A DNA stretch of 64,000 bases, from contig JAFCMP010000553.1 of the NCBI GenBank assembly GCA_017506865.1, positions 248,001 to 312,000 on the forward strand. The letters are read 5' to 3'. Both the position numbers and the translations under genes were made by a program. Below are positions 10,454 to 22,269 of the stretch, piece by piece; the stretch's first letter is position 1; every line of letters begins with the position of its first letter. A model generated the notes under the pieces. The model was given only the letters and a program-made list of their open reading frames with translations, had not been told where the DNA came from and did not search any database. Source of the DNA: Tribonema minus. Taxonomy: Eukaryota > Sar > Xanthophyceae > Tribonematales > Tribonemataceae.

Positions 10454-13106
10454 CGACTTTCATTCAAGACCAACAGTGCAACAGCAAAGATGTAGGTTGA
10501 TGGCATTGTTGGGAACATGAACGCTATGCAAGATGTGTGGTGACCGTGGCTGTAACACTGAGCTAAAAATCTCAAGCTCGTGCACACCTAGCAGGGTAGC
10601 TGTCGCCTTCTGGGGTGCCAGGAAACCACATTCCCCGCCCTTGGCTCGGTCCCTCAAACCACCCGTAGGCTACGGATTGCGATTATTATGGTATCGCCAA
10701 CTCGACCATGCCAGCCCATATAAGAATCACGATGGTTCTCTTTGAAGTGACCAACCAGACTGGCTGCTGGAGGCGAACAGTTCTATTTTGTGGATCGGTT
10801 CATTGAAGTTCTCATACCGTTACGGGGAATGTCAAGTATCTAATGGGTAGCCGTCTGGGCACAAAGGAAAGAACCCTGCCTGGAACAGAACTTGAACCTG
10901 GCCGTTCAACAACAAAGCTCGTAGGAGAACCAACTGTGGTGACCCTGGCTTTACCAGTGAGCGACAAAGCCTGTGCACAGGGTCCTACTATTAGCTGTAC
11001 CCTTCTGCGGTGCCATGATATCAAGGTGTTTAAGGCTGGTGTGCTGTCGTTGTGCGGGGCTGAGGCATCTGGGTATCTGGATCGCTGCCGCAGCTGCTTT
11101 TGCGAGGAGCAGCGCTTTCTGCTCATACAACATGTGGCTGGCACGGGCCTGACCTGCTTTCTGACCCGATATTATTCAGCCCAGGTCTCTGTTTCATGGT
11201 AATCAAATCTGCACGTGTTGCCGTGCGTAGACCAAGTTCACACATGAGTATGGTGAAACATTCATGAGATGACAATGTAGTATAGCTTGTTCCTGTGAAA
11301 CATGTGTGCTTACCGGCCTCAAGACACTAGTCCCTGTCATAATTGTATCCCACAACTAGGCAGTGTAGCATGTAGCGAATGCGTCCGCGCTCCGCGTCAT
11401 ATTCGCCAACTTGAAATCATGATGATGAACTGTTGCATGAGCTGACTGCAGATTGAGGTATATTAGGCAGACAGACAAGCAATGCATCAAGACAACTATT
11501 TGTGCATCTACGATGAGCCATATGAGGTACATTGTTGAGGTTGAAGTGTGACATGGCTGTAGGATTCAGGTCGCGTTGGAGATCTGCGACAAACGACAAA
11601 CCAGTGCCGGCATGCCAAGGCCCCGATGCCTTCTTTAATTGGCAAGCAGCCCATATATCACGTGCCATTAATTAGAGTGTGCACTGAGGCGATAACGTGC
11701 ATCTCGGAAATCGTGATCGTACAGCTGAATTCGCATTCATGTGCTGCGGCTATGTGGGCGTGGAAGGGCTCAACAGAAAAAAGGCTCGATGGCTTGCTCA
11801 CTCGCTGTGTGAGCTTGCAGCTACTGAGCACTGATCACGGCGTGGTGTAGAAAACTAGCGTATATCATCGATGATTCATCATAAATGGTCTAGTAGTATA
11901 TATCAAGACGGAGCAAGCTAATCTAGCAACATCAGCGAGGATACAGTCAGCCGCGTGAGCTTGACCAGGCAGCGGCGGGCACGTGTCGGCAAGCGGTGCG
12001 CATTGAAAAAGCGGTGCACATCAGGGGCAGCAGCAGTAGCCAGCAGCTCGCAGAGACAGCTTCCACCTCACGTGTTCCGCCAACACAGAAGTGCATGCAC
12101 GTCGCCATCTGAGTCAAGGGCTGCGACGCCCTCTGAACGCCCACTGCGCAAGCCACACATGGACCGCTTGCCGTCTCTAACCTGCGCCACTGACGCATGT
12201 GATGCATACAGTGTAGCAACAGACGCTGTGGCGCGCTCGCTTTAACGCCGCGCAAATGAATACCATCTCGTCAGTGGAGCACTTGTGCCCTTGACAACTT
12301 GCTCACCCAAAGTGCCACCAAGTTGATTTCTTGACACCGCGCAGAGTGCCAGCCAGCGGAAGCAATATGTCCTCCTCACCTTCGTGTTGCACATCATCTT
12401 GACCAGGCATGATTGCAGAGCACCAGAGGCAGAAGAGAGTTCCAACTTGTGTGGATGCAAAGGAAGTGAGGTATTCACAGGATGCACAAGACACAAGGTG
12501 GTGGAATTGCTTCCCTACAGCACGGGGCACTAGAACTTGCCAGAACACGCAAGAACGTGCCAGAACTTGCAAGGGAAACCTAGGAAACTTCTGCAGAATA
12601 CAATGACCCTTCTACATATTCCAACAGAGCGAGAGCTCAGCTCCAGAAAAGCGCGCTGAGGGGGGGCAGGGGGGCTATTGCTTGCGCTGCGCGTCCTTGC
12701 GCCAAAAGGCGCAAGGACACCAAAAGGCGCAAGGACACGCTTGGCTCACAAAACGGCACAGACGTATGAACGCTCAAAACGCTCTTCGTAACAAGCTACA
12801 GGCGTGGCTCTTGACGGAACTCACAAAACAAATGAGGTGCGCCGAAGCTGGCTGCTGGCATTGCAGTCACAGACCCATGCGCTATTGCAAAGAGAGAGGC
12901 GGGGGAGGCTAGGGCTGTCTTGTGCATGAACAGATTTCGAGGTGGCGGCATGCACGGCTGCGGTGCCGGCCGCCGTGCGCTGCGCGCCGCATTCCGCCTC
13001 CCCAAGCATACCACGTTCGCGTGCTCGCACGCGTGGCGCGTGAGCGACTGCAGCGGTCAGGTGCTCAGCCGGCAGCGGCGCAGCACACGCGCAGCTACCT
13101 ACCTAC
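10454..13106. other. Gene-poor stretch between hAT remnant and EGF gene
   Basis: Several ORFs of 60-119 codons occur (the longest at 10843-11202, plus), but none shows a domain, a signal peptide or supported splice sites. A hairpin and short tandem repeat sit at 12693-12740. The last few hundred bases may include the 3' UTR of the minus-strand gene that ends at 13107. Confidence 0.55.
12693..12718. repeat. Perfect 11-bp-stem hairpin with tandem echo
   Basis: GTCCTTGCGCC (12693-12703) pairs with GGCGCAAGGAC (12708-12718) across an AAAA loop. The right arm with its loop is immediately repeated (AAAAGGCGCAAGGACAC, ending near 12738). The function is unknown; it could be a remnant of a foldback element. 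Confidence 0.85.
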
Positions 13107-15154
13107 CTACTTGGGTATGCCGCACAGGGCGCCCGTCCAGCCGCTTGCGCACACGCAGACGTATATGTTGGCGTCGCCGGTGTAGGGAAACAAGGCGCAC
13201 CAGCCGCCGTGTTTGCAGGGGTTCGGGTCGCACGACGTCGGCCGCGCCTTGGGCAAGCAGTCCGTGATCCAGCCGTACTTGCTGGGCATGCGCACGCACG
13301 CCTCAGACGGCTTACAGCACTTGTGGTTGGTCTCGAAGTCGTTGCTGTCGTAGTCATAGAACGAGCGGCCGCACGGCGCCGCGTCGGGCGCGCACGTGAT
13401 GCCGCAGAGCTTGCCGGCGTAGTTGCCGATCTCCGCGCAGTGGCACTGCACCTGCGGGCCGTTGCAGCCCCGCGCGTTGGCGGTGTAGGAGAGGGTGCAG
13501 CGTGCGCTGTGCTTGCATGGCTGCAGGGGGGCACAAGGGTAGGGGGGAGGGGGGGGGGGGAGGGACATGCGTGGCAAGCACGGACCTCTGCTGGCCTGGT
13601 GTGAGGTGTGAGGGCTGCGGAGGCGCGAAAGGGCGCATGACGCTACCTTCGACGATGTTAAACGCATGAACACACATCCGCACGCCATGCTGTTGAAATG
13701 ACGCAATTGCGGAAGTGCTCTGCCGGGAGAACAGTGCAGAGGCACGACCTTATACTGCATGGTTGGTGCTAGCAGCAGATGCGCTGGAAGGCGGTGCTGC
13801 ACGCGCAGCACGCGCATCCCGACACATCAATGCTCTGAATCACAAATCATTTGGCACACGGAGCCACTGGCACGAGCAGCGGTCAGCGTAGTACTCCTAC
13901 GCATCGCATTTCCAGCGCGCCTCCACGGCCACTGCGGAGCATGCATGCCGAGCACTGAAGGACGCGCTACTTGCAGCCGGAGTAAGCACTTCGAAGTCAA
14001 AATTATGAAAATAATTCAGGACGGCAGGATTTGAACCTGCGACACCCTGCTCCCAAAGCAGATGCGCTACCAAGCTGCGCTACGTCCCGTTTTTTACACT
14101 GATGTAGGCACGCACAACAATGCTTCGTGGGGGGTCATCTGCCGCCGAGCTACGCCGCATCGCTGCTCAGCAGTACACCGGCGTAGGGGCTCTTACATTG
14201 GGGCTGCACGGATCGGGGGAGGGGTGCAGGAGGCAGAACGACTTGGAAGGGTTCTTGACGTTGCAGGACACGTTGACGTCGGAGGGGAACTGGTAGCAGT
14301 TCTCGTCATTGGTGGGCAGGAGCTGCGCTAGTTCTTTTGCTCCATCCTTGCACTGCTGTGCGGTGTGGCTGCGAGAGGTGCAGGTGCGCGGGCGGCGAGG
14401 GCGGCGCAAGGCGGTCAATGCGCTACAGAATTGAAGAGCGATGCAGTATCCTTCGCATACATGTACATAGTAGTTCGTACACAGAAGTATGCATTCGCCC
14501 ACGTCCTCAAATGCGCCCTTGTCAGAACGGTCGGGCCTCCTGCTGTATCAAGTGCTCTCGCATAATAAGTTAGCATGGCAGCAGCAATAAGGTAGTGAAG
14601 CGAGTTTGGGTGGTGCGTATGATCTAATCAGGGGGCGTAGAATCTATAAGTGCGATGCAGTAGGATACTGGCAATGACTCGAAAACGATAGACATTCAGG
14701 CAGGTGTTGGACCGGCTGCACCAAGTTGCTTTGCTGTAGATAAAAAACATTGGCTGCAAACCAATGCCATGCAAGATCAACAAGACAGTGATGCAGTATC
14801 CATACGACTTACGCCGTATGGATACTGCATCACTGTCTTGTCGATAGGACAGCGCGAAGCATACAGGGCGGTGGTAATACTCACCCTTGAGGGCAGCACA
14901 CGTCGAGAGGACAGGTACCGGCACCAAACTGCTGCTGCACGGTGACCTTGGTGCCCGTCCCGCAGGTCGCCGCTGCTGCCTCTGCCAGCACACAAGGACA
15001 CACGTCGATGCATGTTTGATCGAGTTTCCGCTGCTCTGACGATGGTGAGTAACGCAGGCTCGCAGAAATCCGGCACAGGCGCCTCACCTTCAGCAACTGC
15101 AAGGTAAAGCACAGCAAGCACAGGCGCCTTCATTGTCCCTTTCATCAAGATCAT
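13107..15154 (-). CDS. Secreted cysteine-rich protein with EGF-like repeats (4 exons)
   Basis: Host-type gene on the minus strand. Exons: 15154-15088, 15035-14885, 14368-14197 and 13520-13107. All introns are GT-AG (52, 516 and 676 bp), and the coding length is divisible by three (267 residues from ATG 15154, 260 from ATG 15131). The N-terminus is a signal-peptide-like stretch (MKAPVLAVLYLAVA). Exon 2 is Cys-rich (CIDVCPC...CPLDVCCPQ). The exon 3/4 join recreates an EGF-like start, DPCSPN/PCKHSARC, ending CHCAE...GKLCG. A second EGF-like module closes the protein (CDPNPCKHGGWC...CVCASGWTGALCG). Between them is a Cys-containing spacer. The product is probably extracellular, perhaps a matrix or adhesion protein. 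No catalytic domain is seen. The start codon is the least certain part. Confidence 0.8.
14016..14089 (-). tRNA. trnP-UGG: tRNA-Pro (anticodon UGG), organelle-type, inside an intron
   Basis: The minus strand folds as a complete cloverleaf: 7-bp acceptor (CGGGACG with CGTCCTG, one G-U), D-stem GCGC/GCGC with loop AGCTTGGTA, anticodon stem CTGC/GCAG around loop TTTGGGA (anticodon TGG), and T-stem GCAGG/CCTGC around TTCAAAT. The discriminator is A and no CCA is encoded. The D-arm and T-arm resemble bacterial, chloroplast and algal mitochondrial trnP rather than typical nuclear plant tRNA-Pro. The gene lies in intron 3 of the EGF gene, on the same strand, in a locally AT-rich patch. A TTTT run about 10 bases downstream could end Pol III transcription. 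Either a nuclear insertion of organelle DNA or a functional nuclear gene is possible. Confidence 0.88.
14781..14840. repeat. Perfect 26-bp foldback (8-nt loop) in an intron
   Basis: The arm 14781-14806, starting CAAGACAGTGATGCAGTATC, is perfectly complementary to 14815-14840. The structure lies in intron 2 of the EGF gene. The core GATGCAGTATCC also appears near 14442-14452 and, as GATGCAGTAGGATAC, near 14652, so the intron holds several relatives of this sequence. It may be a minimal foldback/MITE or an RNA hairpin in the pre-mRNA. Confidence 0.9.
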
Positions 15155-15263
15155 TGCTGAGTTTACTGCTCTCAGTGTCTGAGGCCTCGCGATCGGCAAT
15201 TTCTCAAAGACCCGGAACTTGAAGTGCCTGCGGGTGGGCCGGACGGCCCTAACAGTACAGGGA

Positions 15264-18253
15264 GTGCCTCGCCAGGACTAGCTGGTGATTCAGAATCAGA
15301 TGTGATGGAACCGGCATTCGCCTATCACCTGGCCAAGGTGTTCACGACGCTGCTTGTTGAGCCCGAACTGCTGCCGGAGCAATCGCAACGGCTTCTCCGC
15401 GCCGCGGCCCTCTCAGGCATAGGACAGAAGCGGCGTCCGATCGCCTGCTCCAGTGTCTGGCGCAGACTCCTCGGGTCCACAGCGGCACGGAGTGTCAAGG
15501 GCAAGATATCGGGGCTGCTGGCCTCCATGTCGCAGTTTGGCGTAGGATACCGGTCTGGCGTCGAGCATGTGGCAGCGCGCGCGCGCGTGTGGCACGAGCT
15601 GTATGGCACCACTATCCAACTGGACTGTGAGAACGCATTTAACAGTGTGGATCGCGCCGCCATTGTGCGGGGGCTTATGCTCTTCTGTCCGGAGCTGCTC
15701 CCGCACTTTGAGTCCGTATACTGTGGTGACACTGCCCCAGAGATGCGAGTGGAGGTGAACGGTGAAGCTCGCATTATCTGCTCCCACCTAGGGTGCCAGC
15801 AAGGGGACCCTCTAGGGCCGCTGTACTTTGCAGTGGCAGCGGCCTTCCTACTCTTCTACCCTGATGGAGTGAATGCGACGCCCGGCAGTATGCCGGCCTA
15901 CGGCCACAGCACAGCGGAACCGCCAGCCCCGCACTGCGCTTTCCTGGATGACCTCAACGTGCTGCAAGCTGCCTACTTCGACGATGCAGCGGCCGCTGGG
16001 GTGGCAGAGGTGATCCGCCGGCTGGCGGCAGGGGGCCTACGCGTTCGACCAGACAAGTCGCTGGCCATCGCCATGCGCGGCACAGTGTTTGATGAAGCGG
16101 CCAGAGCACGCCTGCGCGCCCTTGACATACCGTTTGTGGACACCACCATGCCAGAATCCAGTCAGGGCTTTACGTCGGTCGGGGTACCGGTAGGGCACCC
16201 AGCCTATGTGCACGCTGCCATGAGCAAGCATCTGGTCGACGCAGGGACATGGCGATTGTCGTGGCAGCTAGCTGGAATGGCGCGGCATCACCTACAGGCA
16301 GCACAGTTCATTCTACGCAGGTCACTGACGAAGCGCATGGGCTTCTTAGCTCGGGTCGTTGACACGGCTTTGAGTGAGACATGGTTGCACGCGTTTGACG
16401 GGTTCTGTGCATGGACGCTCGAATGCATGCTGCATCTGCACGGCTGCTCTACCGCGGCAGCCATGAAGTCACACCTGCTGGCCGCCTGCACTGCTGGTGA
16501 CAATGAGGAAGCCAGCAGTGGCAGCGTGCTGGTATTGCCGCGCTTGGGCCCGCCAGAACTCACGGACATCGCAGTGCCACTGCGGGCGTCACGGTTGCCG
16601 GAGCGACGAGGCGGTCTGGGCATGCCGCTTTTGGGGCTACTGGCACCAGCCGCATACACGGCCCAGGCATGCACAACACTGAGGCCGGCAATAATTCATG
16701 CCACTGTGGCAGCAGGGGCCCTGAGGCTCGGCACTGACGAACACGGCGCAGTCACCTGGTTCGCGCAGCACTCATGCGCAATACGCGAGGACCAGGGACT
16801 GCCGCCAATCATCGAGGCCGTGCGACGCTCTACGCGAGCGCTGACAGCTGATGGCGGCGAAAAATCACGCACAGCTGTGGCCGAGCAGCTCCCAGCATCG
16901 TTGCTACGGTGGGCAGCAGATACGACGGCCGCAGCGTCGATGCTCCCCACTGCGTTGCAAGCGATCTACGCCGCAACTGCCGTCACGGAGACAGTGACCA
17001 CTGAGCCAGCCCCACACACCCACGGCATTGTGCCTGGCGCCGAGGCGGCCGCTGCGGCGGCGACCGTACCTGGCCCTCAAGCCGCTGCCGCGGCTGCCCC
17101 TTCCACGCCCGCTAAAACACAAACTAGCGCGGAAGAAAGCAGCTGCAGCGGCGGGCAGGAGGACGACCACGACGACTGGGAGGCCTATGCTGACGAGATC
17201 TGCAGGAAGGTAGTGCCCCGCCGCCGGCGCGGTCACTTCACGCACGGACTACAAGCCGGCCTTTCAAATGTTCTTTGACGTCAATACGAGGATTGCCTAG
17301 TGGAGGACCTAGAGGCTGCCTCGGCTGGTGCCGTGGGCAAGCCGACGCAGGCTGCACCTATTGGTGACTCGCGCGACACCAGCCGCCGCCGCCAACAGGC
17401 TAGCGCACGGGTCCTGGCGCAGCTGCGCAGCCAGCGTGCGTCCGGGGCAATGGCGTGGATGAGCGTGCCACCCACTGCCAATGACCGCCCGGGTGCGGCG
17501 CCCATGTCCAGTATGGCAGCAGCCACGATGATTTTGATTGCGATCTTCATAGACGGGTGGGGCATACAGGGCGAGGTGTGCCCATGGCGGTGCAGTGATG
17601 TGAGCCCCACCTCCACGCATGCGATCAGCTGCCCCAGCCAGCACATACGGGGGCACAACGCGACACACACTGCCCAAAAGCGGTGCCTGCAGCGCATCTT
17701 GAGACAGCACCATGTCTCTATTGTCCGCAATGAGGACGCTAGCATCTTCAAGGTACCGGGGTATCGGGCGGACACAGTCATTGACCCAGGGTGTCTGCAC
17801 TTTAGCAGTGCATACCGTAACAAGGGAATAGTGCTAGACACAAGTGTGCGCGCGCCCACAGCGAGCTCGTACCTGACAGGCAAAACAAATGCCTCGAACA
17901 CGGACGGCTATGCTGCTGGGGTGGGGGAGGACGCGAAGGTCAAGCACCACACCGGCACCTTGACGTCATCTTGGGCTTTTGTGCCATTCGTGCAGGAGTC
18001 GTACGGACGGCTGGGCAAGCAGACAAGCCTTTTTGTTAAGGAGTTGGCAATGCACTCAGCACTGTGCTCAGGGGGGGGGAAGGCAGATGTGTTACGCAAG
18101 GCCGGGTTAGCTAAGCGTCAGATCCTCATTGAGCTGAGCATATCGCTGGCGCGGGAGTTGGCGGAGCGCGTCATGGCGTACACACGTGGAGCGCAAATGC
18201 TGGGCTGTGTTGCGGCGCCGGTATCCAAGCTCCTAGGGCACAGCGCAGACTAG
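15264..18253 (+). pseudogene. RT + restriction-like endonuclease ORF of family B, one in-frame stop
   Basis: A single frame runs from the truncated 5' end to TAG at 18253, broken only by TGA at 17276-17278. The RT shows IQLDCENAFNSVDRAAIV (motif A, D in LDCENAF), QQGDPLGPLYF (motif B) and FLDDLNV (motif C, catalytic DD). An Ala-rich linker follows. The C-terminus has a CCHC-like knuckle (CPWRC...HAISC...H) and a restriction-like endonuclease signature (YRADTVID...GIVLDTSV) typical of R2-group non-LTR elements. Copy 2 has CGA where this copy has TGA, a C-to-T change in a CpG context. The ORF is otherwise open, so the copy is young. The protein lacks its N-terminus. Confidence 0.85.
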
Positions 18254-18331
18254 GCTGCTGCGTTGACGCAAGCTTTTCGATTGCATAGGCAACCCGGCCT
18301 CCCTTGGGCCTTTATAAATACAAGTCCATAC
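15264..18331 (+). mobile_element. Non-LTR retrotransposon family B, copy 1 (5'-truncated, 9-bp TSD)
   Basis: The element is bounded by the direct repeat GTACAGGGA at 15255-15263 and 18332-18340. Its 5' end lies within the RT ORF, so it is 5'-truncated. Its 3' end is CTTTATAAATACAAGTCCAT followed by AC. Alignment with copy 2 (33181-36440 plus 49653-49685) is near identical throughout. The duplication shows insertion by target-primed reverse transcription. Confidence 0.88.
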
Positions 18332-18340
18332 GTACAGGGA

Positions 18341-19255
18341 CAACGGAGTTTTGCCCCTCGCCGGGCGCTGAGCATCAGCGGCATAAGCTTTGCCCTTTTG
18401 GTGTACGTTTAGTCTAGCTCCTGCATACACGGCGTACGAAATGATGTCACGAGGCGCAGCAATAACCTTGATGCAAGCGCTCCATAGACGCACATGCGTA
18501 GTAGCTCATGACCCATTGCCACAGGTGCTGCCACGCATGTTGCGCGACGCGACTGTCGCAGTGCAACATCGTCGTCTGCTGCGCGTGAGTACAGGATCCT
18601 TTTTCAAGCTCCAGACAAGCAACGCCGATCGCGTTGGGTGCAGCCGCAGCAACCCAACATCTACACTGTTTGTACGCTTGCGCGCTTCACAGCCAAGCGA
18701 CTTGTGGTTGCTCACGGGCAAATTTCACCGCAACAAGCGTAATAATCATACCTCTCTCACGAGAGAAAGCGCACCTCACAGCCAGGGACTGAGAAATCAC
18801 CAGAGCCACATGACACTCAACACGTCGCTGAGCAGATGAGGGCTCGCATGTGTGAACTGGAGCTGGAACACACATGCGTGAACTATCCCCGTTCCAGCTG
18901 CAGTTCACGTCACCACTTCTGCATTCTGTGCTGCGCCTTGCAAAACGCGCTGCATGTGCCGCATGCACGCACGGCCCAGCGAGCAATGCTCTGCAACTGA
19001 ACTCCGCAAGCATGCAGCAGGATTGTTAATCCCATGGTCCCGTGGGAGTAAGGGAGTTACCAGGAGAAAGGGAGTGAGCAGGATCTGAAGTGGACTACCG
19101 GCTGCCTCCCGGCTAATCCTAGTAGAAGTTAGCCAAACCCTAGTTGAAGTTGATGTTGAAGTGGCCTGTGGTCAGCAGCATTACCCCCTCTGTTCAGCAA
19201 CAAGGCAGCGCTGCATCAAATGCTGATTCTGGGCATGCAGCAGCAGAGACATGAT
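18341..19255. other. Spacer between two inverted family B copies
   Basis: No supported gene. An ORF of 149 codons at 18390-18839 has no recognisable feature. An imperfect inverted repeat (GTGAACTGGAGCTGGAAC near 18850 and its complement near 18890, one mismatch) is the only structure noticed. Confidence 0.5.
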
Positions 19256-19259
19256 GTAC

Positions 19260-19523
19260 GTATGGACTTGTATTTATAAAGGCCCAAGGGAGACCGGGTT
19301 GCCTATGCAATCGAAAAGCTTGCGTCAACGCAGCAGCCTAGTCTGCGCTGTGTCCTAGGAGCTTGGATACCGGCGCTGCAACACAGCCCAGCATTCACGC
19401 TCCGAGTGTGTACGCCATGACGCGCTCCGCCAATTCCCGCGCCAGCGACATGCTCAGCTCAATGAGGATCTGACGCTTAGCTAACCCGGCCTTGCTTAAC
19501 ACATCTGCCTTCCCCCCCCCTGA
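19260..19523 (-). mobile_element. Non-LTR family B, copy 3: 3'-end fragment in inverted orientation
   Basis: The reverse complement matches the last roughly 260 bp of copies 1 and 2: the C-terminal coding segment starting at the G-run, the stop region, and the tail ending AAGTCCATAC. On the minus strand, GTACAT follows the 3' end (19259 down to 19254), and GTACAT also occurs just upstream of the truncated 5' end. That suggests a target duplication, but the repeat is imperfect beyond six bases. Confidence 0.88.
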
Positions 19524-20278
19524 CACATCCTCATGTACATGGAAATGGCAAGCAATTGTAGCGCACACAAATATATAGCTATAGCATAGGCCATGTCAGT
19601 GCATGTCACTGGTGGCAACCATGTCATGTACAAGGGCGATCAGCAGAGTATATGATGGCACTGCAGCACGTGAATGTAAAATTCGGCAAAGAATACCAAA
19701 GATACTAATACATGTCACGCATATTGCACACAAGCACATTGAGCTACATCAACTGCAGCAATGCTAGGTGCAACCCTCAGTCGTCCTCAGTCACTGTGAA
19801 ACGATTGGGGGCTATAGATACGGCACTCTGTCCCCAGAGAAACGCCTTGAACCATGTGGGATCGATATTGTACAGCCAAGTTGGATATATGGACTTGTAT
19901 GTTATCACACTCCCACCCTCGTCCAATGAAAAATCATAACGTTCTTGGCGTTACTACGATATACAATGATCACCAGGTACCATGTGGTATACGTTCGGTT
20001 AAAGCATTTGATATGGCTTGGGGGTATATTAGCGTAGGCAGTTACACCTCATAGCCCTTACAGGTCATCCTCCGACCCTTATGGTCAACCTAGACCTTTG
20101 CATGTGAGTAGATGTCTGTTCTAGAGGTCAGATTAGACCTGGTTCAGTAACATCGGTCACATGCCAAAGGGCACATCAGTTTGCTGTGCACAACATCAGT
20201 CCCAGAGTTAAGTGGAGCTGTGGAGCCTGTGCAAGACAGCAGCTGTAGCAGACTCCGTGAAGCCCCAAGCCTTCCTAC
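19524..20278. other. AT-richer stretch without genes
   Basis: No coding domain or repeat matching elsewhere in the window was recognised. Composition is more AT-rich than the neighbouring elements. Confidence 0.5.
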
Positions 20279-21516
20279 GTGACGCGCGCAACAATAAGGC
20301 CGATCGGTGAGCGTATCCATTTCATTCCATCCTACTTCAGGTACCAGGACTGGCGCCAGGACGACGCGGGCATGCGCGATCTGCTGCAACCTTCAGGCGG
20401 AGCTGCGGGGCTGGGCATGCGGACTCGCGCCGGCGCGCGCCGCGCTGCGCCCGCGGCGGCGCGCGAGCCAGGCTCTGCCCAGGCCCCGCCGGCCGCCGTG
20501 CTGCCGCGGCGTCAAGCCGCGCTATCACGGGTGCTAGACGCAGCGCTCGCCGCCACGCAACTGCGCCGAATTGAAGCAGCAAATGCGTTGGAAGCAGTCG
20601 CGGCGTGGCGCAGCGGCGCCTCTAAGGGGGCCATGGGTTTCTTGGCGCAACTGCCGAGCACTGACCCAGCGGAGACCATGTCGCCGCCAGAATTCCGCGA
20701 GACGCTGCGGCGCCACCTGGGCGTGGAGCGCCCCGCCTCCGCTGCGGCGCGGTGCCCCAAGTGCCATAAACCAGTGGACTCAGGTGCCCACGTGCGCCGC
20801 TGCACACAAGGGCTTAACGTCACGCGACACAACTTGCTCGCAGACGCGCTCTTTCAGCTGCTCAGGCAGGTGGACCACCTCCACGGCCTCGACCGGGACA
20901 CGCTGCCCCCTTCCGCCGCTACGCGGCGCGCCACGGGTTCAACAAGTTCATGGATATTGTCTTCGGCAGCAACCAGATCTGCCTTCCAGTCCCTAAAGTG
21001 CAGCCGAGCGCCGATGCGGTAGCGGCAGGCCGGTGCACTAAACTGCGCGGCGGCTTTGAAGTAGCTTGTTGCATAGACGCCACCATACGTGACAGCTCAT
21101 GTCCCTCCCGCCCCCGTCAGGCTCAGGGGGGCGCGCGCGATGTGCAGCGCGTGCTTGAGTCGGCTTCGCAGGAAAAGATAGACACATACGTAGTCTCAGG
21201 GGGACTGGACCCCACTACACACACCCTATTTTCCGCAGCCTTTGACCACTTCGGCGCTATGTCACGCGACACCCAAGCGCTGCTGCACGCACTCGCCGAG
21301 CAGAGCTCGCAGGGCAGCTACAATCTCGCGCAGCGCGTTGCCTTCTGGCGCCGCCGCACCTCCCTCGCGCTACAGCGCGCGCTTACACGTGTCGTGATCG
21401 ACAACTGGAACGCAGTCATTGCCCCTGATGGCGACGTCAGCGCTTACCGCCGCATCGCACTGTTACAAGTGCCACGGCCCTCGCCGGCCAGCGCCGAACC
21501 GCCGGCCCCTCCGTAG
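20279..21516 (+). pseudogene. Non-LTR family C: C-terminal zinc knuckle + endonuclease domain, frameshifted
   Basis: The frame from 20279 reads a basic segment, then CPKCHKPVDSGAHVRRC (a CCHC knuckle) and NLLADALFQLLRQV. Coding then moves by one base at the C-run near 20907-20912 into a frame reading FNKFMDIVFGSNQIC, FEVACCIDATIRDS and KIDTYVVSG, ending at 21516. The order knuckle, MDIV, then D-x-T matches the restriction-like endonuclease of the other two families here, but sequence identity is low, so this is a separate family. The RT is absent, consistent with 5' truncation. No target duplication was identified. Confidence 0.75.
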
Positions 21517-22269
21517 ATTTAGTTATTGCCCGATTTATCGTGCTCTCAGCCCATGCGGTCCAGGACATAATACACTACTTCAGCATGTTCTCTGAGCTTG
21601 TCTGCCTGCGATTGCTCTTCCAGCTTGCATGTTTGCATTTATGACAGCATCACATGGTAGCCTGTTTCAATTTGGCAACCGAGCAGTCCACTGCGCGTCA
21701 CCCCGCCTCTCGCAAAGGCAGCAGCGTGGTGATCGCTGTCTATACTTTCACCCATCATCAAAGCTTTTGAAAAGCCCGGTAGGGCCTGAGTTCAGAGAAC
21801 CACGCGTGACATCCTGCGCAAACCTTGTATGGTGTGATGATGGTCGGTATTGCAACATTCCATTGTCGCATTACCCTTGTTAGCATGTGCAGTGCGTGCT
21901 GCAGTGAGTCTAAGCGGCGGAAAGTGGCTAATTCACCTGGCCGACATTATTCTGCGTAGTAGACATCCGGGATGTGCTCGCAGTTATACGGACATGCGTG
22001 CTACTCGAGGGTAGAGATTGCAAGGTAGACGGACTGCTGATCGCAAGTCCCGCACCCTGCACTATCATGTCATTAAACTAAAGGAGACCCGGGTCTTCGC
22101 TGAAGATCCTTCAGGGGAGGACACACCATAGAAGCGTTCAGTTATCATGCAGAAACATGACAAGTAATCATATTAAGCGATGGGGTTGCGAAGTGCACTA
22201 GCCTTTCGTTAAAATAGCCTATGATTAGAGAGACCCTACCGCATGCTCTCGCGCCCACTATGCTCGTCC
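21517..22269. other. Intergenic stretch before the Fanzor pseudogene
   Basis: No gene-like frame beyond an 84-codon ORF (21629-21883) without features. No terminal inverted repeat belonging to the following Fanzor region was found. Confidence 0.5.

Noticed and set aside
10843-11202. 119-codon plus-strand ORF
   Set aside because: No domain, signal peptide or splice support; length alone is not convincing in GC-rich DNA.
18390-18839. 149-codon ORF after family B copy 1
   Set aside because: No recognisable features; it lies in spacer sequence between inverted element copies.
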